Source of the DNA: Rapana venosa
Lineage: Eukaryota; Mollusca; Gastropoda; Neogastropoda; Muricidae
DNA length: 64,000 nt
Assembly (NCBI GenBank): GCA_028751875.1
Contig: CM054134.1
Coordinates: 73,431,784-73,495,783, forward strand
Direction: 5' to 3'
Below, piece after piece: positions 12,101 to 22,152 of the stretch (within the stretch, counting starts at the first letter, position 1; the number at the start of each line of letters is the position of its first letter). A model generated the notes under the pieces. That model saw nothing but the letters and a program-made list of their open reading frames with translations, was not told the DNA's origin and did not search any database. The translations under genes were made by a program, and so were the position numbers.

Positions 12101-13131
12101 ATTAAGTTTGCTGGTATCCCTGAAATTGGAATGCAGCTACCTAAATGGGGAGGGTGAATGGTCACATACGCATAAATCTCACCATTGGTGAACCTCAAAA
12201 CTCTGGCTGAGGATCAAAAAAGATATTGCTGGTACCAGGATGGGACAGCCTGGTGGTTACAGTGATGTAGTCATGATCTGCTGACCTGCTGACCCAGGTT
12301 TGAATCTTGTGCAAGAGGATTTTTCCTCTGGAGTTAACATGAATACTGACTCCACTGTCCCCAAAAGTCCTTCGGATGAGACTATAAACTGAGGTCCCAT
12401 GTGCGAACGCATGTACAACATCTTGCACACATGTTAAAACCTGTTCTGCTTTTTGAAAGAGTAGGCCATTGTGTGCCGGTGGGAACAGATGACAAAATTG
12501 ACAAAACTGCATACACATGGGGACTGGATGAAAAACAGCATGTGAGTGCTTATTCCATTATCCTTGAAATAAAAGAATAAAGAAAGAAAAGAAGAAAAAA
12601 GGTTTAGGCAAAAAAATTAGGGAGAGAAGCATGAACAACTGCTAGACAGTGATCCCTTTTTCTTTTTTTTATAAATGTGAATGTCTATCATGCTTTCTGA
12701 TTGTAATTGTGATGAGTTTGAGTAAGAATTGTTGAAAGCATTTAAGACAATTGCTTCACTTCTCCTTCAGCAGTTGGCATTCGAGCCACTTGACTATTAC
12801 ACTCAGCAGACATGAAACACACATACACACCAGTGGGAACAGATGACAGAATTCACAAAACTGCAAACACACGGGGACTGGATGTAAAAAAGCATATAAG
12901 TGCTTATTTCGTTATCCTCTATATAGAAGAATAAAATAAAATAAATAAAAATTTAAAAAACAGAGTTGTTGTGGAGCAAATGTAACATGCCCATCACAGC
13001 AGATACTTTGTGTTTGTGTTTCAGTTGTCTGTGCTGATGGCAGCTACTACAAGTTCAACTTCAACGCCAAAGGGGAGTGCTTCAGAGACGTGTCTGCGCA
13101 GTTTTTAGAAATGACAGACGACCGGCAGTGA
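493..13131 (+). CDS. WDR45B: WIPI3 (WD repeat domain phosphoinositide-interacting protein 3), ten exons
   Basis: PROPPIN-family seven-bladed beta-propeller that binds PI3P/PI(3,5)P2 on autophagic membranes. Coding exons: 493-559, 3942-4016, 5377-5478, 6986-7073, 8104-8198, 8781-8971, 9938-10023, 10623-10724, 11496-11617, 13025-13131, all with GT-AG junctions and compatible phases. The joined frame is 1035 nt, 344 residues plus TGA, the length I recall for human WIPI3. Landmarks are [13 protein letters not shown] near the N-terminus, [14 protein letters not shown] (exon 2), [15 protein letters not shown] (exon 3), [13 protein letters not shown] (exon 6), the phosphoinositide motif LRRG at about residues 224-227 (exon 7), [14 protein letters not shown] (exon 9) and QFLEMTDD at the C-terminus. 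The start was chosen because exon 1 aligns with the family N-terminus and ends at the donor CAAG|GTATCT. Introns hold SINEs, a 60-bp minisatellite and G/T-rich tracts. WIPI4 is the nearest alternative, but length and sequence favour WIPI3. Confidence 0.96.
956..1330. repeat. Uninterrupted copy of an intronic duplication
   Basis: Segment in WIPI3 intron 1 that resembles 2980-3830 in colinear blocks: the TGCACAAATTTGGTAGGTTT block, the TTTGATGAYCATTTCCAACT block and the TTTTTTCATACTTTAAAAAA block. The second copy is split by a SINE at 3141-3630, so this one represents the uninterrupted state. Confidence 0.8.
1233..1508. repeat. 138-bp tandem duplication, two copies
   Basis: The block beginning ATGTCCTCAATTCCAAAAAC at 1233 recurs at 1371 with only about two differences, giving a recent head-to-tail duplication inside intron 1 of WIPI3. 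Confidence 0.95.
2645..2975 (+). repeat. Interspersed repeat family E, about 320 bp
   Basis: Starts near GGGGATGCTGGAGGCTTGTC and ends with an AAGAAGAAGA tail. Diverged copies lie at 55118-55435 (+) and 63222-63435 (-). The (GAA)n-like 3' tail resembles the end of a non-LTR retroelement or SINE, but no tRNA head or protein frame is visible, so the class is unknown. Confidence 0.85.
2980..3830. repeat. Second copy of the intronic duplication, interrupted by a SINE
   Basis: Flanks at 2980-3138 and 3631-3830 align in order with 956-1330. The inserted piece 3141-3630 is absent from the first copy. Divergence between copies is substantial, so the duplication is old. Confidence 0.75.
3141..3630 (+). 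mobile_element. tRNA-like SINE, family D
   Basis: Begins with an A-box-like TCAGTGGTCTAGAGGTAACG, contains a conserved body with AAAAGAACCCACAGCAACAA and a TATAGCGCTATAT motif, and ends in a (GATA)n simple repeat. An older relic with the same body order lies at 44455-44690. Insertion into an existing intronic duplication supports mobility. The partner LINE is unknown. Confidence 0.75.
4890..5160. repeat. (CA)n-rich microsatellite tract
   Basis: Impure CA repeats with a long pure (CA)n core at about 5008-5088, in WIPI3 intron 2. Frames here encode only Cys-Val type repeats and are not genes. Confidence 0.95.
5590..5801 (+). repeat. G/T-only tract ending in a 16-G run
   Basis: About 200 bp almost devoid of A and C on the + strand, ending in 16 G at 5786-5801. 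It is one of a series of similarly oriented tracts in this window and lies in WIPI3 intron 3. Confidence 0.9.
5893..5988. repeat. 48-bp tandem duplication
   Basis: The unit containing TTTCATCTTGGAATGTTTTG is repeated perfectly twice in WIPI3 intron 3. Confidence 0.95.
6478..6740. repeat. Mixed (CA)n and (CT)n microsatellite
   Basis: Impure CA repeats up to about 6655, then CT repeats at 6664-6722. Open frames on both strands here are low-complexity His-Thr or Ser-Leu strings. Confidence 0.95.
7120..7745. repeat. 60-bp minisatellite, about 10 units
   Basis: Exact 60-bp period from 7201 to 7680, each unit starting TTGATCAATACAAATACAAG, with degenerate edge units. It lies in WIPI3 intron 4. 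Because 60 is a multiple of 3 and the unit lacks stops in several frames, long frames open on both strands. I regard these as non-coding. Confidence 0.98.
7969..8075 (+). repeat. Possible tRNA-headed SINE fragment
   Basis: GGATAGCTCAGTGGGCAGAG resembles a tRNA A box and the head of SINE family S, but no B box or body similarity was found. It lies just upstream of WIPI3 exon 5. Confidence 0.3.
8484..8643 (-). mobile_element. SINE family A, 3' part
   Basis: Carries the family-A tail (on + strand: CTTTTATATC, AATGGAATAAGCAC, GTCATCTGTTCCCACCGGCA). Head-truncated; ends in a GTGTGTGCAAGATG remnant. In WIPI3 intron 5. Confidence 0.9.
9088..9150. repeat. (CA)n microsatellite
   Basis: Pure dinucleotide run in WIPI3 intron 6. 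Confidence 0.98.
9205..9545 (-). pseudogene. Non-LTR retrotransposon RT C-terminal fragment (zinc-knuckle type)
   Basis: Minus-strand translation gives a frame with [20 protein letters not shown], the Cys/His cluster typical of the RT-associated C-terminal domain of many animal LINEs, followed by DVRQNYIP and FRKRDILVS before a stop. Upstream, an out-of-frame stretch reads as KFRLGV, so a frameshift separates the two parts. It is 5' truncated and sits in WIPI3 intron 6, opposite to the host gene. A related fragment lies at 60320-61000. Confidence 0.7.
9648..9738 (-). pseudogene. LINE 3' terminus ending in (GAA)n
   Basis: The reverse complement matches the 3' ends of the RT fragments at 39797-40463 and 56997-57399: a CTCAAAACAGAGAGA-like block, CCCCTGGGAGAAACATGAC, then AAAAAAGGAAGAAGAAGAAG. 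It is an extremely 5'-truncated copy. Confidence 0.85.
10870..11075 (+). repeat. G/T-rich tract with poly-G runs
   Basis: About 200 bp of G and T on the + strand with G runs near 10889 and 11007, in WIPI3 intron 8. Same orientation as the other tracts. Confidence 0.9.
12120..12215 (+). repeat. SINE 3' module, tail B fragment
   Basis: Contains the recognisable order GGAATGCAGCTACC, then ATACGCATAAATCTCACCAT, then TGGTGAACCTC, which is the 3' module seen attached to both SINE-A and SINE-B heads elsewhere. Confidence 0.75.
12240..12590 (+). mobile_element. SINE family A with tail A, near full length
   Basis: tRNA-like head (GACAGCCTGGTGGTTACAG as A box, CCAGGTTTGAATCTTG as B box), then the body with TCCTTCGGATGAGACTATAA, then tail A ending TTATTCCATTATCC and an A/T-rich end. 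In WIPI3 intron 9, sense orientation. Confidence 0.88.
12829..12950 (+). mobile_element. SINE family A tail fragment
   Basis: Only the last third of the family is present, from CCAGTGGGAACAGATGACAG to an AATAAAATAAAATAAA-type end. Confidence 0.85.
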
Positions 13132-14267
13132 GACTGACCCCTCGGCACATTTTCCTTCCCTTCCTCCCTCCCTTCCTCCCTCCCTTTGCATCCTTTTACA
13201 TGCCTGTTTGGGACTTTGTCATATGTGATGATGATGATGATTGATGATGATATGGAGATTACACTATCCAGTCAGGAATGCTGTGGTATAATGCAAACAG
13301 TTCAGAGAGTGTGTATGCTGTGGCAACAACAAAAAAAACTTGGGAATATTCCTGGGCTTGGAGTGATTATGCTGTGTTGATGTTTGCTGTAACCAAGTGT
13401 ATCTGAAATGAACGTAGGGCATGGAGAGTATGAGAACCAGTATTTCCAAAGTGTGGATGGGAATTGCTTTTTTTAATTGGTTGTACTGATTGCATACATT
13501 TTGTTAGGTTGTCCGCTGAGTGATACCATTGTACTGATGTTATCTTCGTGCGATGTGAATCAGTTTACGAAAAATGAGCGGCTTGTTTAGTCTTAACAGT
13601 TGTTCAGAAAGATTATTTGACTGAATACTGTGTGTGTGTGTGTGTGTGTGTTATAGTACGGAGTAAAAGTTGTCCTATGCCATTTCCTAAGGGGCCAAGT
13701 TGTGCAAAGTGTGATTTTTTTCCCTTCCCATGTGAATGGCAGAAAATAACACAGTAATTATTTTTGTCAGTGTTGAAAGCAAAGTTTTGACCGGCCCCAA
13801 ATTGTAGTGGTGGCACTGTTGATGTGTACCGCATGAAAGTTTGTCATCAGGAATCATGTACAATTTTTATTGTGCTTCATAAAATTACAATATGGCAGGG
13901 CGTTACGTTTTGTTATGTTTACGTTTTCATTTTCGCTTGGTTTTTGCGAGTGTGTCAAGATTTTTAAAAATTGGATAGCAAATCAGGAACATTGTATGGG
14001 GAAAAAGACTTGAGTGCAAAGTATCTTTATATCGTTTCGTGTTGGTGTTCCATTTGAAAAGTCATGCTCTGTCCTCAGTGTACCAGTACCTTTACTTCCA
14101 GGAGGTATTGATGAAACAAAGTTTAGTGTAGTATGGATTTTCACATTTCATTTTAATTTCCATTTTTATATATAATAATAATGATTTAGAAAAGCCTTGA
14201 AGAATTTGGAAGAAGGGGGATAGAATTCCATGTACTTGATCTTCTCTGGCTCATGCGTGTGTGTGTT
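13132..14267 (+). other. Probable WIPI3 3' UTR and flank
   Basis: No coding signal follows the WIPI3 stop. A (GT)n run sits at 13629-13650. The nearest clear AATAAA on the + strand is downstream of the next SINE, at 14822-14827. Others occur at 19396-19401. The true cleavage site cannot be chosen from sequence alone. Confidence 0.5.
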
Positions 14268-14607
14268 CTCTTTTATTTCAAAGGATAGTGAAATAAGCAC
14301 TCATGTGCTTTTTTACATTCAGTCCTCAAATGTATGCAGTTTTGTAAATTTTGTCATCTGTTCCCACTGGCACACAATGGCCTATTCTTCTGAAAAGCGG
14401 ATCAGTTTTTAACATGTGGTCAAGATGTTCTGCTTGTGTTCACACACAGGCCCTCGTTTTATAGTCTCATCAGGAGGACCTTTGGTGGGAGTGAAGTCGG
14501 CTTTGATGTTAACTCCAGGGTAAAAATATGCCATTGAACAGGATTCAAACCAGGGTCAGCAGATCACGAGCGCAATGCTCCCCTACTGACCAGGCTATTC
14601 CGTCCCC
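14268..14607 (-). mobile_element. SINE family A, near full length
   Basis: Reads tail A to head on the + strand, with AATGGCCTATTCTTCTGAAA in the body and a decayed head (GGGTCAGCAGATCACGAG, AGGCTATTCCGTC) at the right end. Confidence 0.88.
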
Positions 14608-17380
14608 CTGTTGTGTGTGCTGGGGGTTTTCCATATGTATATGTGGTCAGCTTTAATCTACTGGGTTGGAGGTTAAGGGATTACAAACCTTTTGAGATGT
14701 GTGCATACTCATTATCTGATTTTCAGTGACTTGGATGACTTCTTAATGGTCTGTGTCATCAGTAACATGTGCATCTCTTCTGCCTTTTTCTCAAGGTCAG
14801 TAACCCCTGAAATTCAGGTGAAATAAACTCATCAAGCACTTTTCTTCAGGGGGTTTTTTCTCAGCATTTTGTGTTATTGTGTGAGCAAATAGTTTTCATT
14901 TTTTTGCTCCATAGTATCAGTGTGTAAAAAGAGAAATGCTGTTAAGCTTTCTGCCTTTGGTCCAATCATGTATAACCTCTAAGCATGTGCGCCTAGTGAA
15001 AAAGTATGTACAACAAGGTGATTGTGAATACTTTGTATGCAAAGAATGGCTTTTCTTTACTGGTTAATTGTTTTTATCAGATGAATAGAGTGGTACCTTT
15101 GTGGATGATCCCTGTTGGGTTCTTCCAGGGTGAATTGCATAGTCACCTTTTGGAGATCATGTGCAAGAAATGTTATCTGTTTTAAGTGATTTTTCTGTTT
15201 AGAAATGAACAATAATAAAGTAATATCTAGTCAGACACAGTTGTAAAAAGTTAACGGAAAATATAATTGGTTTTATCAGATGAATAGAGTGGTACCCTTG
15301 TGGATGATCCCTGTTGGGTTCTTCCAGGGTGAATTGCATAGCCACCTTTTGGAGATCATGTGTAAAAAATGTTATCAGTTTTATCTGTTTTAAGTAATTT
15401 TTCTGTTTAGAAATGAGCAATAATAAAGTAACATCTTAGAGACAGTTGGAAAATGTTAACAAAAAATAAACAATAATAGCAATATGTTAGTCAGAAACGG
15501 ATGAAAAAAAGTTGACAACAAATAAACAATAATAAAGCAATGGGTCAGTCAGAAAGATGTGGAAGAAAAGGTTGACAACAAATGAACGGTCAAGCTGAGT
15601 GAGCAACTACAGCAACAAAAAATGATAAATCCTTGGAACTGTTCATGTACTACACTATCAAAAGAAAGAGTGTGAGAGATGCTTGTGTTGTGCACAAACT
15701 TTAAATCTATTTCATTTTGATTTGTATCATTATACACACGGTAGTGTGCAAAATTCAGTCTTTGTCTTTGCATCATGCAGGAGTCTCAGTGGTGGTGTAT
15801 TTGGTTATGAACACAAGATCAAAAGTATAAAGTACATTGTTGAAAAAATTAAATCATACTGTTTATATAAACTGTGAAATAGACATGTGAAAACAGTCTT
15901 TTGTGTGAGTGTGTGTGCGCGCATGCATGGGCATACTTTTAAATTGGTTTGTTCTTTATTTCCGCTTTTTTTTTTTTTATTAGAGATTTGCTCATTTCTT
16001 TTTATTTTAAAACATGTTTCAACTTCCAATGTGTATGTGTGGAACTATGAACATTCATGTTTTCTTTTTAAGAATGTGTGTGTCTCTCTTGTCTGGGTCT
16101 ATGTGTGCTTTTTTAAGTCCAGAGAGACTTTTCTGTTTGTGTGTGTGTGTTCAGAAAAGGCCATATAAACTCACTTCAAAGCCACTGTGGGGAAAATGGT
16201 GTCCACTGTAGATCACTGAGGTCTTTCTCGCCAGCTTTTCAGAGCCCTAACCGCAATAGCAAAAGCAACAGAAAAGTGCCCCAGGCTGAATCAACCCAGT
16301 GTGGAGGAGCAAAATTAACTTTGTAGGGAATAAAATCATCCTAGATAATGTCTTCATGACGTGGTAGGTAAAGGGTGGTGACAGACTTGATTCCTGATTT
16401 GTGAGACCAGGACAACCAGAGCGAAACAGATCCCAAATGGATCGTCTGTCCCCTTTAACTCAAATCTCAAATGGCTGAGTGCATTACGGACAATTCAACC
16501 ATTCAGAATAGGTTGTTCTGTATCTCAAACAGGCAGCTCTCATCTTCTCGCCAGTCAAGGCTCAGTTTGAAGGTTAATGTCATGCTGTGCGCACAAGAGT
16601 GTGTGTGTCTTGCGCATGTGATTGAAACCTCAAGGCTTGCAGTGTGCTTTGCCTTGCACACCTTTCCAACATTTTGTGTAGTAGTTTGTCCTTTTCGTAG
16701 GTCTGAACAAACAGGGTTCGGATAATCCATCTGCAGTCCAAGGTTTAAAAGAGCAGTGTGGAAGTCAGTCATCTGACATGGTGACTTGACCTTGCCAAAA
16801 CTGATATCCTTAAGACATGAGGTTGAATCCTGGTCTGTGCAGGAAAAATAAGGCAGCAGCAGCAGAAGAGCATCCAGACCTTTCGATCTGGATGCAGCTC
16901 GACCCCAAAGGTAAGTGTCTAAAATTTCTAGAATGGGACATTTTCTCTGAAGATCTGCTATCGTCCCGGCTGTTTCTGAAGTTTCTTTTTTCAGGAACTG
17001 ACAGTCATTATTTCACTAACTTACCTCAGACTAGAGTAAAATAATGTGAGTTTGAACACCTCACTTCTCTAAATAACAAAGTTATCATGTTTATTCAGGA
17101 ACAAACAAGCTTTCTGGTTGAAAACCCAGTTTTTCTTTCGCATTTACTACTTAACCCTCTTGCATTCGGATTCTCTGAACACAAACTGCCCCTAGATTTC
17201 GCATTCTTTCATTTCTTTGGGCCTAAAATTGGGTAGGTGTAAACGGTAATTCATTTCCACAATGTTTGAATGTTTACAGCAATGAAACTCGGCAGGTGGC
17301 TTTATAAGACAACGTACTATAACTTGTACTATATTTTTGGTGTCTGGGAGGGGACAGAAAACTACTGTGTGTAAATCCTG
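14608..17380. other. Non-coding stretch, no gene seen
   Basis: Apart from the tandem duplication at 15080-15470, I see only short frames, GT-rich pieces and scattered AATAAA hexamers. A CCAAAG|GTAAGT donor-like site occurs near 16911, but no matching exon could be built. Confidence 0.5.
15080..15470. repeat. 199-bp tandem duplication
   Basis: ATGAATAGAGTGGTACC at 15081 recurs at 15280, followed in both by GATGATCCCTGTTGGGTTCT and CTGTTTAGAAATGA. Shorter decayed pieces of the same unit (AACAATAAT, GTCAG, GTTGAC) continue to about 15590. Confidence 0.9.
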
Positions 17381-17384
17381 GGTC

Positions 17385-17600
17385 AGGATTAAAGGGGGGG
17401 GGGGGGGGGGAATAATTTAATCCCGGGTTGGGACTAAGAGGGTTAATTCAAGTGTTGGGGAGGGGGGGGGAATAATTTAATCCCGGATCAGGACTAAGAG
17501 GGTTAATTCAAGTGTTGGGGAGGGGGGGGGGGAATAATTTAATCCCCGCTTATCCCAGGTCAGGACTAAGAGGGATAATTCAAGTGTTGAGGAAAGGGGG
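17385..17600. repeat. Poly-G-containing tandem repeat, three units
   Basis: Each unit of about 60-75 bp has a G run, then AATAATTTAATCCC, then GGACTAAGAGGGTTAATTCA. Unit length varies mainly through the G run and a short insertion in the last unit. Confidence 0.92.
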
Positions 17601-17602
17601 GG

Positions 17603-18000
17603 GGCAGGAAAGCCTAGTGGTAAGAGCTTTATACTCACAATTTGACAGCCCGGAATTAAGACAACCAGGACTTGTCCCCGGAGTTAGCATCAGTACTGAC
17701 CCCACTCCCCGGGAAAGTCCTTCGGATGAGACTATAAACCAAGACCCTAAGTGTGAATGCACGCAGAACATCTTGTGCACACGTTAAAACCAGTTCTGTT
17801 TTTTGGAAGAGTAGGCTTTTGTGCTGGTATGAACGGACGACGAAAAAATGTATTAAGCAAAATTCCATTTGCACTGATGTCATGTTTGGACATCATCCCC
17901 TAAGTCGGAATTTAGCTACCTTAATTAACGGTGGGCAAAAGTGGTTGCATATGCGAAAATCTCACTTGGTAAACCTCAGGGCTCAAGCAGAAAGAAAAAA
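17603..18000 (+). mobile_element. SINE family A head joined to tail B
   Basis: Head and body of family A (AAGCCTAGTGGTAAGAG; TCCTTCGGATGAGACTATAA) run without break into tail B (AAGTCGGAATTTAGCTACC; GGTAAACCTCAGGGCTC). This is a different 3' end from the copies carrying tail A. Confidence 0.8.
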
Positions 18001-18019
18001 AATTGCTAATAAGACTTAA

Positions 18020-20270
18020 AGATGGACATTGGTAGGTAATGCTAGAGACTTATGTAAGGTTTGTTTTTTTGTTGTTGTTTTTTTTTGGGGGGAGGGTTGT
18101 TTTGTTTAATTTTTATTTGTTTTTGTTTGGTTTTTAATGTGTTTTATTCTTGCTGTGGGTTTTTTTCTTCCTCTCACAATTTATTTTATCATGGATCCTG
18201 CTGTGTGCAGTGTGCATGTTTTAGAATAGTGTTTACTCTTTGATTGTGTGCATTCTGCAGTTATTGCGTGTACCTGGATGATAGGTATGTTTATTCTTTG
18301 ATGGGGTCAGTGTGTGTATACTTGAATTTATTGTGCGCACCTGAATGAATGAGTATGTGTGTTGAAGCGAATGATTTTTCTTTTCCCTTTTTCTTTTTTT
18401 ATTGTTCATTTGTTATCTTGTTTACTATGTACGTTTATGCTGTGCTGGCTTGAAAAGAAAGGTCTTTGTACTTTAATGCCATCAGCTGTGTATGTATATA
18501 CACAAATATATGCTCATTTAGGTTTGGGTATTATGTGAGTCTACAGGTTAATGCATGCTCATGCATGTGTATAAGAATACATGTGTGCATTCTAGCTCAT
18601 TTATATACATGTCTACATATGTACGAGTGCCTGGCTATATGTGTTTGCTTGTGTATAAATACAAATGCTCAGTTTTCTTTTAAGGTTGTTGGGTTTTTTA
18701 AGGAGGGGTGGGGGGGGTTACATTCAAGGATTTAGGGAAGCGTGATGTATATTTGGTGGTTGTGTATGCTTTAAAAAAAAATTTTTTTTTTTTTTTAGGC
18801 GCTTGATAGTTTAGATGTTTCTTTCCCTTTTTATGTTTATTATGGTAGTGGGATTTTAGCTATACAGTGGACTGGGCTGAACGTGATTTGAATTTGCCCT
18901 TTGTGAAGTTTTTGTATGCCTCTTATGTGACGTGCTGCAAAATATATATATATATATACCTTAGTGAAATGTATTTCTTGCTATCAACTTCATGTGTCCC
19001 TGTGTGTGCACACACAAAAGCAGTACACATGCTTGTGTAAGTCAGTATCTTTCATTGTACATAACAAAACACTTTTTATTATTTTTGTTGTTGTTTTTTT
19101 GCTTTTGAGGATTTGTTTGAAAATGTTTATTTCTGATTTTCACCTCAAGCTGGGTGATAATTATTGAAAATTTCTTGAATAATGATGTCCTTTTTTTCTG
19201 TATGTTTTGGTATATAATTTTCTTTTGTATTTGAGTTAGTGTGGGGGTGTATGGGTGTGGTGTTTGTGTGTGTATGTGTGTTGTGTGTGTGCATACATGT
19301 ACACGTGCAAGTGTGCATTTTCTGCAAGAGCGGAATGATTCTGTGTACTGACGTGTTCTGAAAAGGTTTTTGTATGAGCAGGTCAGTAAGGATGAAATAA
19401 ATAAAAAGTTTTTAAACGCTTATTTTTTTTAAAAAAGTTTTTGTTGTGGATTTACAGATTTGGGAATTTTTTTGTTTTTGTTTTTGTTCTTTCACTCTGT
19501 TCACTGTATCAGACACGCTGTTCATTTAGCTTCCTATGAAAGCTGTGTGAAATGTTGAAAAATGAGTAGTTGTTATTGGTTTTTTTCGTTATAAAATGTA
19601 AACTTGTTCTATTTTGCATGTGTTTTCTTTTGATGTGTAAGAATCCTTTGCTTCATTTGTTTTTTTTTATTTTCTTCAGGTTATTGATGCTTTGTTTCTA
19701 GGCAATACATATTGTGCCACAGGAAATTATGCAGTTGCACCTATGCTGTGATTGTTATTGAATATTCCATTCGGATTGGCCATACTGTAGCAGTTGGGGT
19801 TTTTTCGCAAGTCATTGTAGTGTTGTTATGTGGTTGTAATCAGGAAATCCAAAGGCTGTCAAAGTCATTCTGTCTCAGAAGCATGTGTATTTAAAAGTAA
19901 TTGTATGTAATCTAGCAACACGAAAGTACTACGCACAGCAGTACTTGACACAAGGCTTAGTTTAGAAGAGTCACAAGACCAAAAAGCTCAAAATTATGTC
20001 ATTTGCTTTTCTCTCATTTCTCTATGGGTTGTTTTTTTTGTCATTTTCTTTTTAAATAGAAAGATTTATTCATGTAGATTCAGTAAATCAGCTCATGCAT
20101 ACTCTTTTTTTGTTTCTTCTTTTTAATCAACCTTAAGATTGGCATCTTTATCAAACAATGTAATAAAGTGGTTTAGATTGAAGATTTTCAATATCTCAGT
20201 GAAGTTCCAGTTCTGATTGCTTCAAAGCCAAAACAGTCACACAAAAAACCAACAAACACAACAGCATTGT
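18020..20270. other. T/G-rich non-coding stretch, no gene seen
   Basis: Dominated by T-rich and G/T-rich sequence on the + strand with a short (TA)n near 18944 and scattered GT repeats. AATAAA hexamers at 19396-19401 and 19400-19405 could end a long transcript, but nothing supports a gene. Confidence 0.5.
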
Positions 20271-20329
20271 AGTCACATTATGACATGGAACACTGACACA
20301 ATGACCTGATATATGCGCTATCATAGCTT

Positions 20330-20780
20330 ATGTGAGCTGAAATAAAGACTATGCATGGAGTACGTCTAATATGAACCGGGGAGAAAAAGTGGATCAAACA
20401 TGTGTTGTGCCCACTCACGGTATGTTATATAACCTAAAACATGGATTTTACGCATGATACGCCCGCTTGTGGTTGATATGGACTAAAGTATGTACTCTGC
20501 ACATGACATGCCTAATTATTATGGTAAACGTTAACTCTGCATGTGACATACCCGGTCAGGTTAATGTGAACCAAAATATGCTAGCTCAGTATGTAGCGTG
20601 TTTGTTTATTCATGGTAGATGTGAACCAAAGTGTGAACTATTGTGGACTGTGCCCAATCGTTTAAAAAAAAAAAGTACACTGAAGCATTGACTGTAACAC
20701 TTGACATGCTGAATCTTGGTAAATGTGAACTAAATCATGGACTCACCACATCAACGCTGAATTATGGTCAATTTTAACTG
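20330..20780. repeat. Decayed tandem repeat, period about 50-60 bp
   Basis: Seven or so weakly conserved units share the order TGTGAACYAAA, then TATG.ACTC, then CATGACATGCC, then TTATGGTAAA. Example units start near 20485, 20565 and 20624. Divergence is high, so it is an old array. Confidence 0.6.
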
Positions 20781-20859
20781 AATTTGGCAGAAACTTGTGC
20801 TTTCTCTTGGGCTTCTGTTGTTGTGTTGTTGGTTTGCTTGTTGTTTTGTTTTCCTGAAA

Positions 20860-20940
20860 GGGGGGGGGGGGGGGGGGGGGGGGGGTGGTTGTTGATGTTG
20901 GGGGTTTTGGGGTTGTTGTTGGGTGGTTTTTTTTGAGGGG
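20860..20940 (+). repeat. 26-G run followed by G/T tract
   Basis: G run at 20860-20885, then G/T-only sequence to about 20940. Confidence 0.95.
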
Positions 20941-21634
20941 TCATTTTTATGATAGTCAGAAATCGCCTTTCTCTATTCTTTTATGTCATTAAATTTATGA
21001 TTCAAGAAGTTTACCAAAAGAAGAAAGGTTTTGACCTCTCTTTGCATCCTCTGGAACTCTCTGAAGGAATAGGATAAGACGAATTCTGCTAGACATTCAT
21101 CATCAGACATGATTCATTATGCTGCATCCATGAGAGCTTTCCAGTTCACACACCTGCATGCGTTTATTTTGGTTAACACAATACAGTAGAGGCTTTGCCT
21201 TTAATCTTTAAATGTCATTAACATTGGTTTTCTTAAAATTGATATTTAGTGTAAGACTTTCTTCATACTGCAATGTAAAAATCAAATAGAGAAATCTTTT
21301 TACATAAACTGTTACAGAAGTGATTTTGAAAGGTCTCAGGCAAAACTGAACGATTGTCTTGTTTTCAACAGTGAGAAAAACGCCCAAAAAAAGTTGTATC
21401 AAATCTTCAGATATTACAAACCTCTTGCTTAAAATTGCAGGGTTTTATAGTGTGTGTGTGTAAATTGATAATTGATCGACATGTTGCTAAGATAGAAATT
21501 TCTTTGACATTTGGTATTTTTCACCCTAAAAGCATTATGGTCATTACAAACTGTAATATGTGTACACCATTCCAATGAATGTATATATACATCTGTGTGT
21601 GTCCCCTGTATTTTGAATATTGAGGTATATTTCT

Positions 21635-21770
21635 ATCCACAGCCATAATTTTTCATAAGATCATGAAATGTACGACTATTATTCACAGGCATAACTTTTC
21701 ATAAGATCATGAAATGTACGACTATTATTCACAGGCATAACTTTTCATAAGGTCATGAAATATATGACAC
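21635..21770. repeat. 46-bp tandem repeat, three units
   Basis: Unit with CATAAGATCATGAAATGTAC at offsets 21655, 21701 and 21747. The last unit is slightly diverged. Confidence 0.95.
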
Positions 21771-22152
21771 ATGTAGTTGCATGCTGGAATTTGTACAGTA
21801 AGTATAACTGATCATTTTCCATGGGATTTTGATGAAACTTGGTTAGGACTTAATGTCCTCCAAACACTGTATAGGAAAGTGTAGATAGCAGTTAGCAATA
21901 TATTCATAGTTAATAAGTGGAGAAAGAAAAAGAGGCTATGCATCAGAGAACATTTGGGGGGAGGGGGGGGGGGGGGGGGGGGTTAAGGAATCTGAACACC
22001 AGTATTAACTGCACAGCTTTTTCTTTACCAAATCTAGATCCAACTTACTAGTGTTTGATAATGACTTGAGGTGAATGGATTTTTGGATAGTCTTCCATTT
22101 AATTAAGGGTTCATAAATGAAAGTTGTTTTTTTTTTTTGTTTTTTTTTTTTT

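Noticed and set aside
16817..17044. 75-codon + frame with an AAG|GTAAGT donor-like site
   Set aside because: The upstream part has a B-box-like GGTTGAATCCTGG and looks like a decayed tRNA-related repeat; no partner exon was found.
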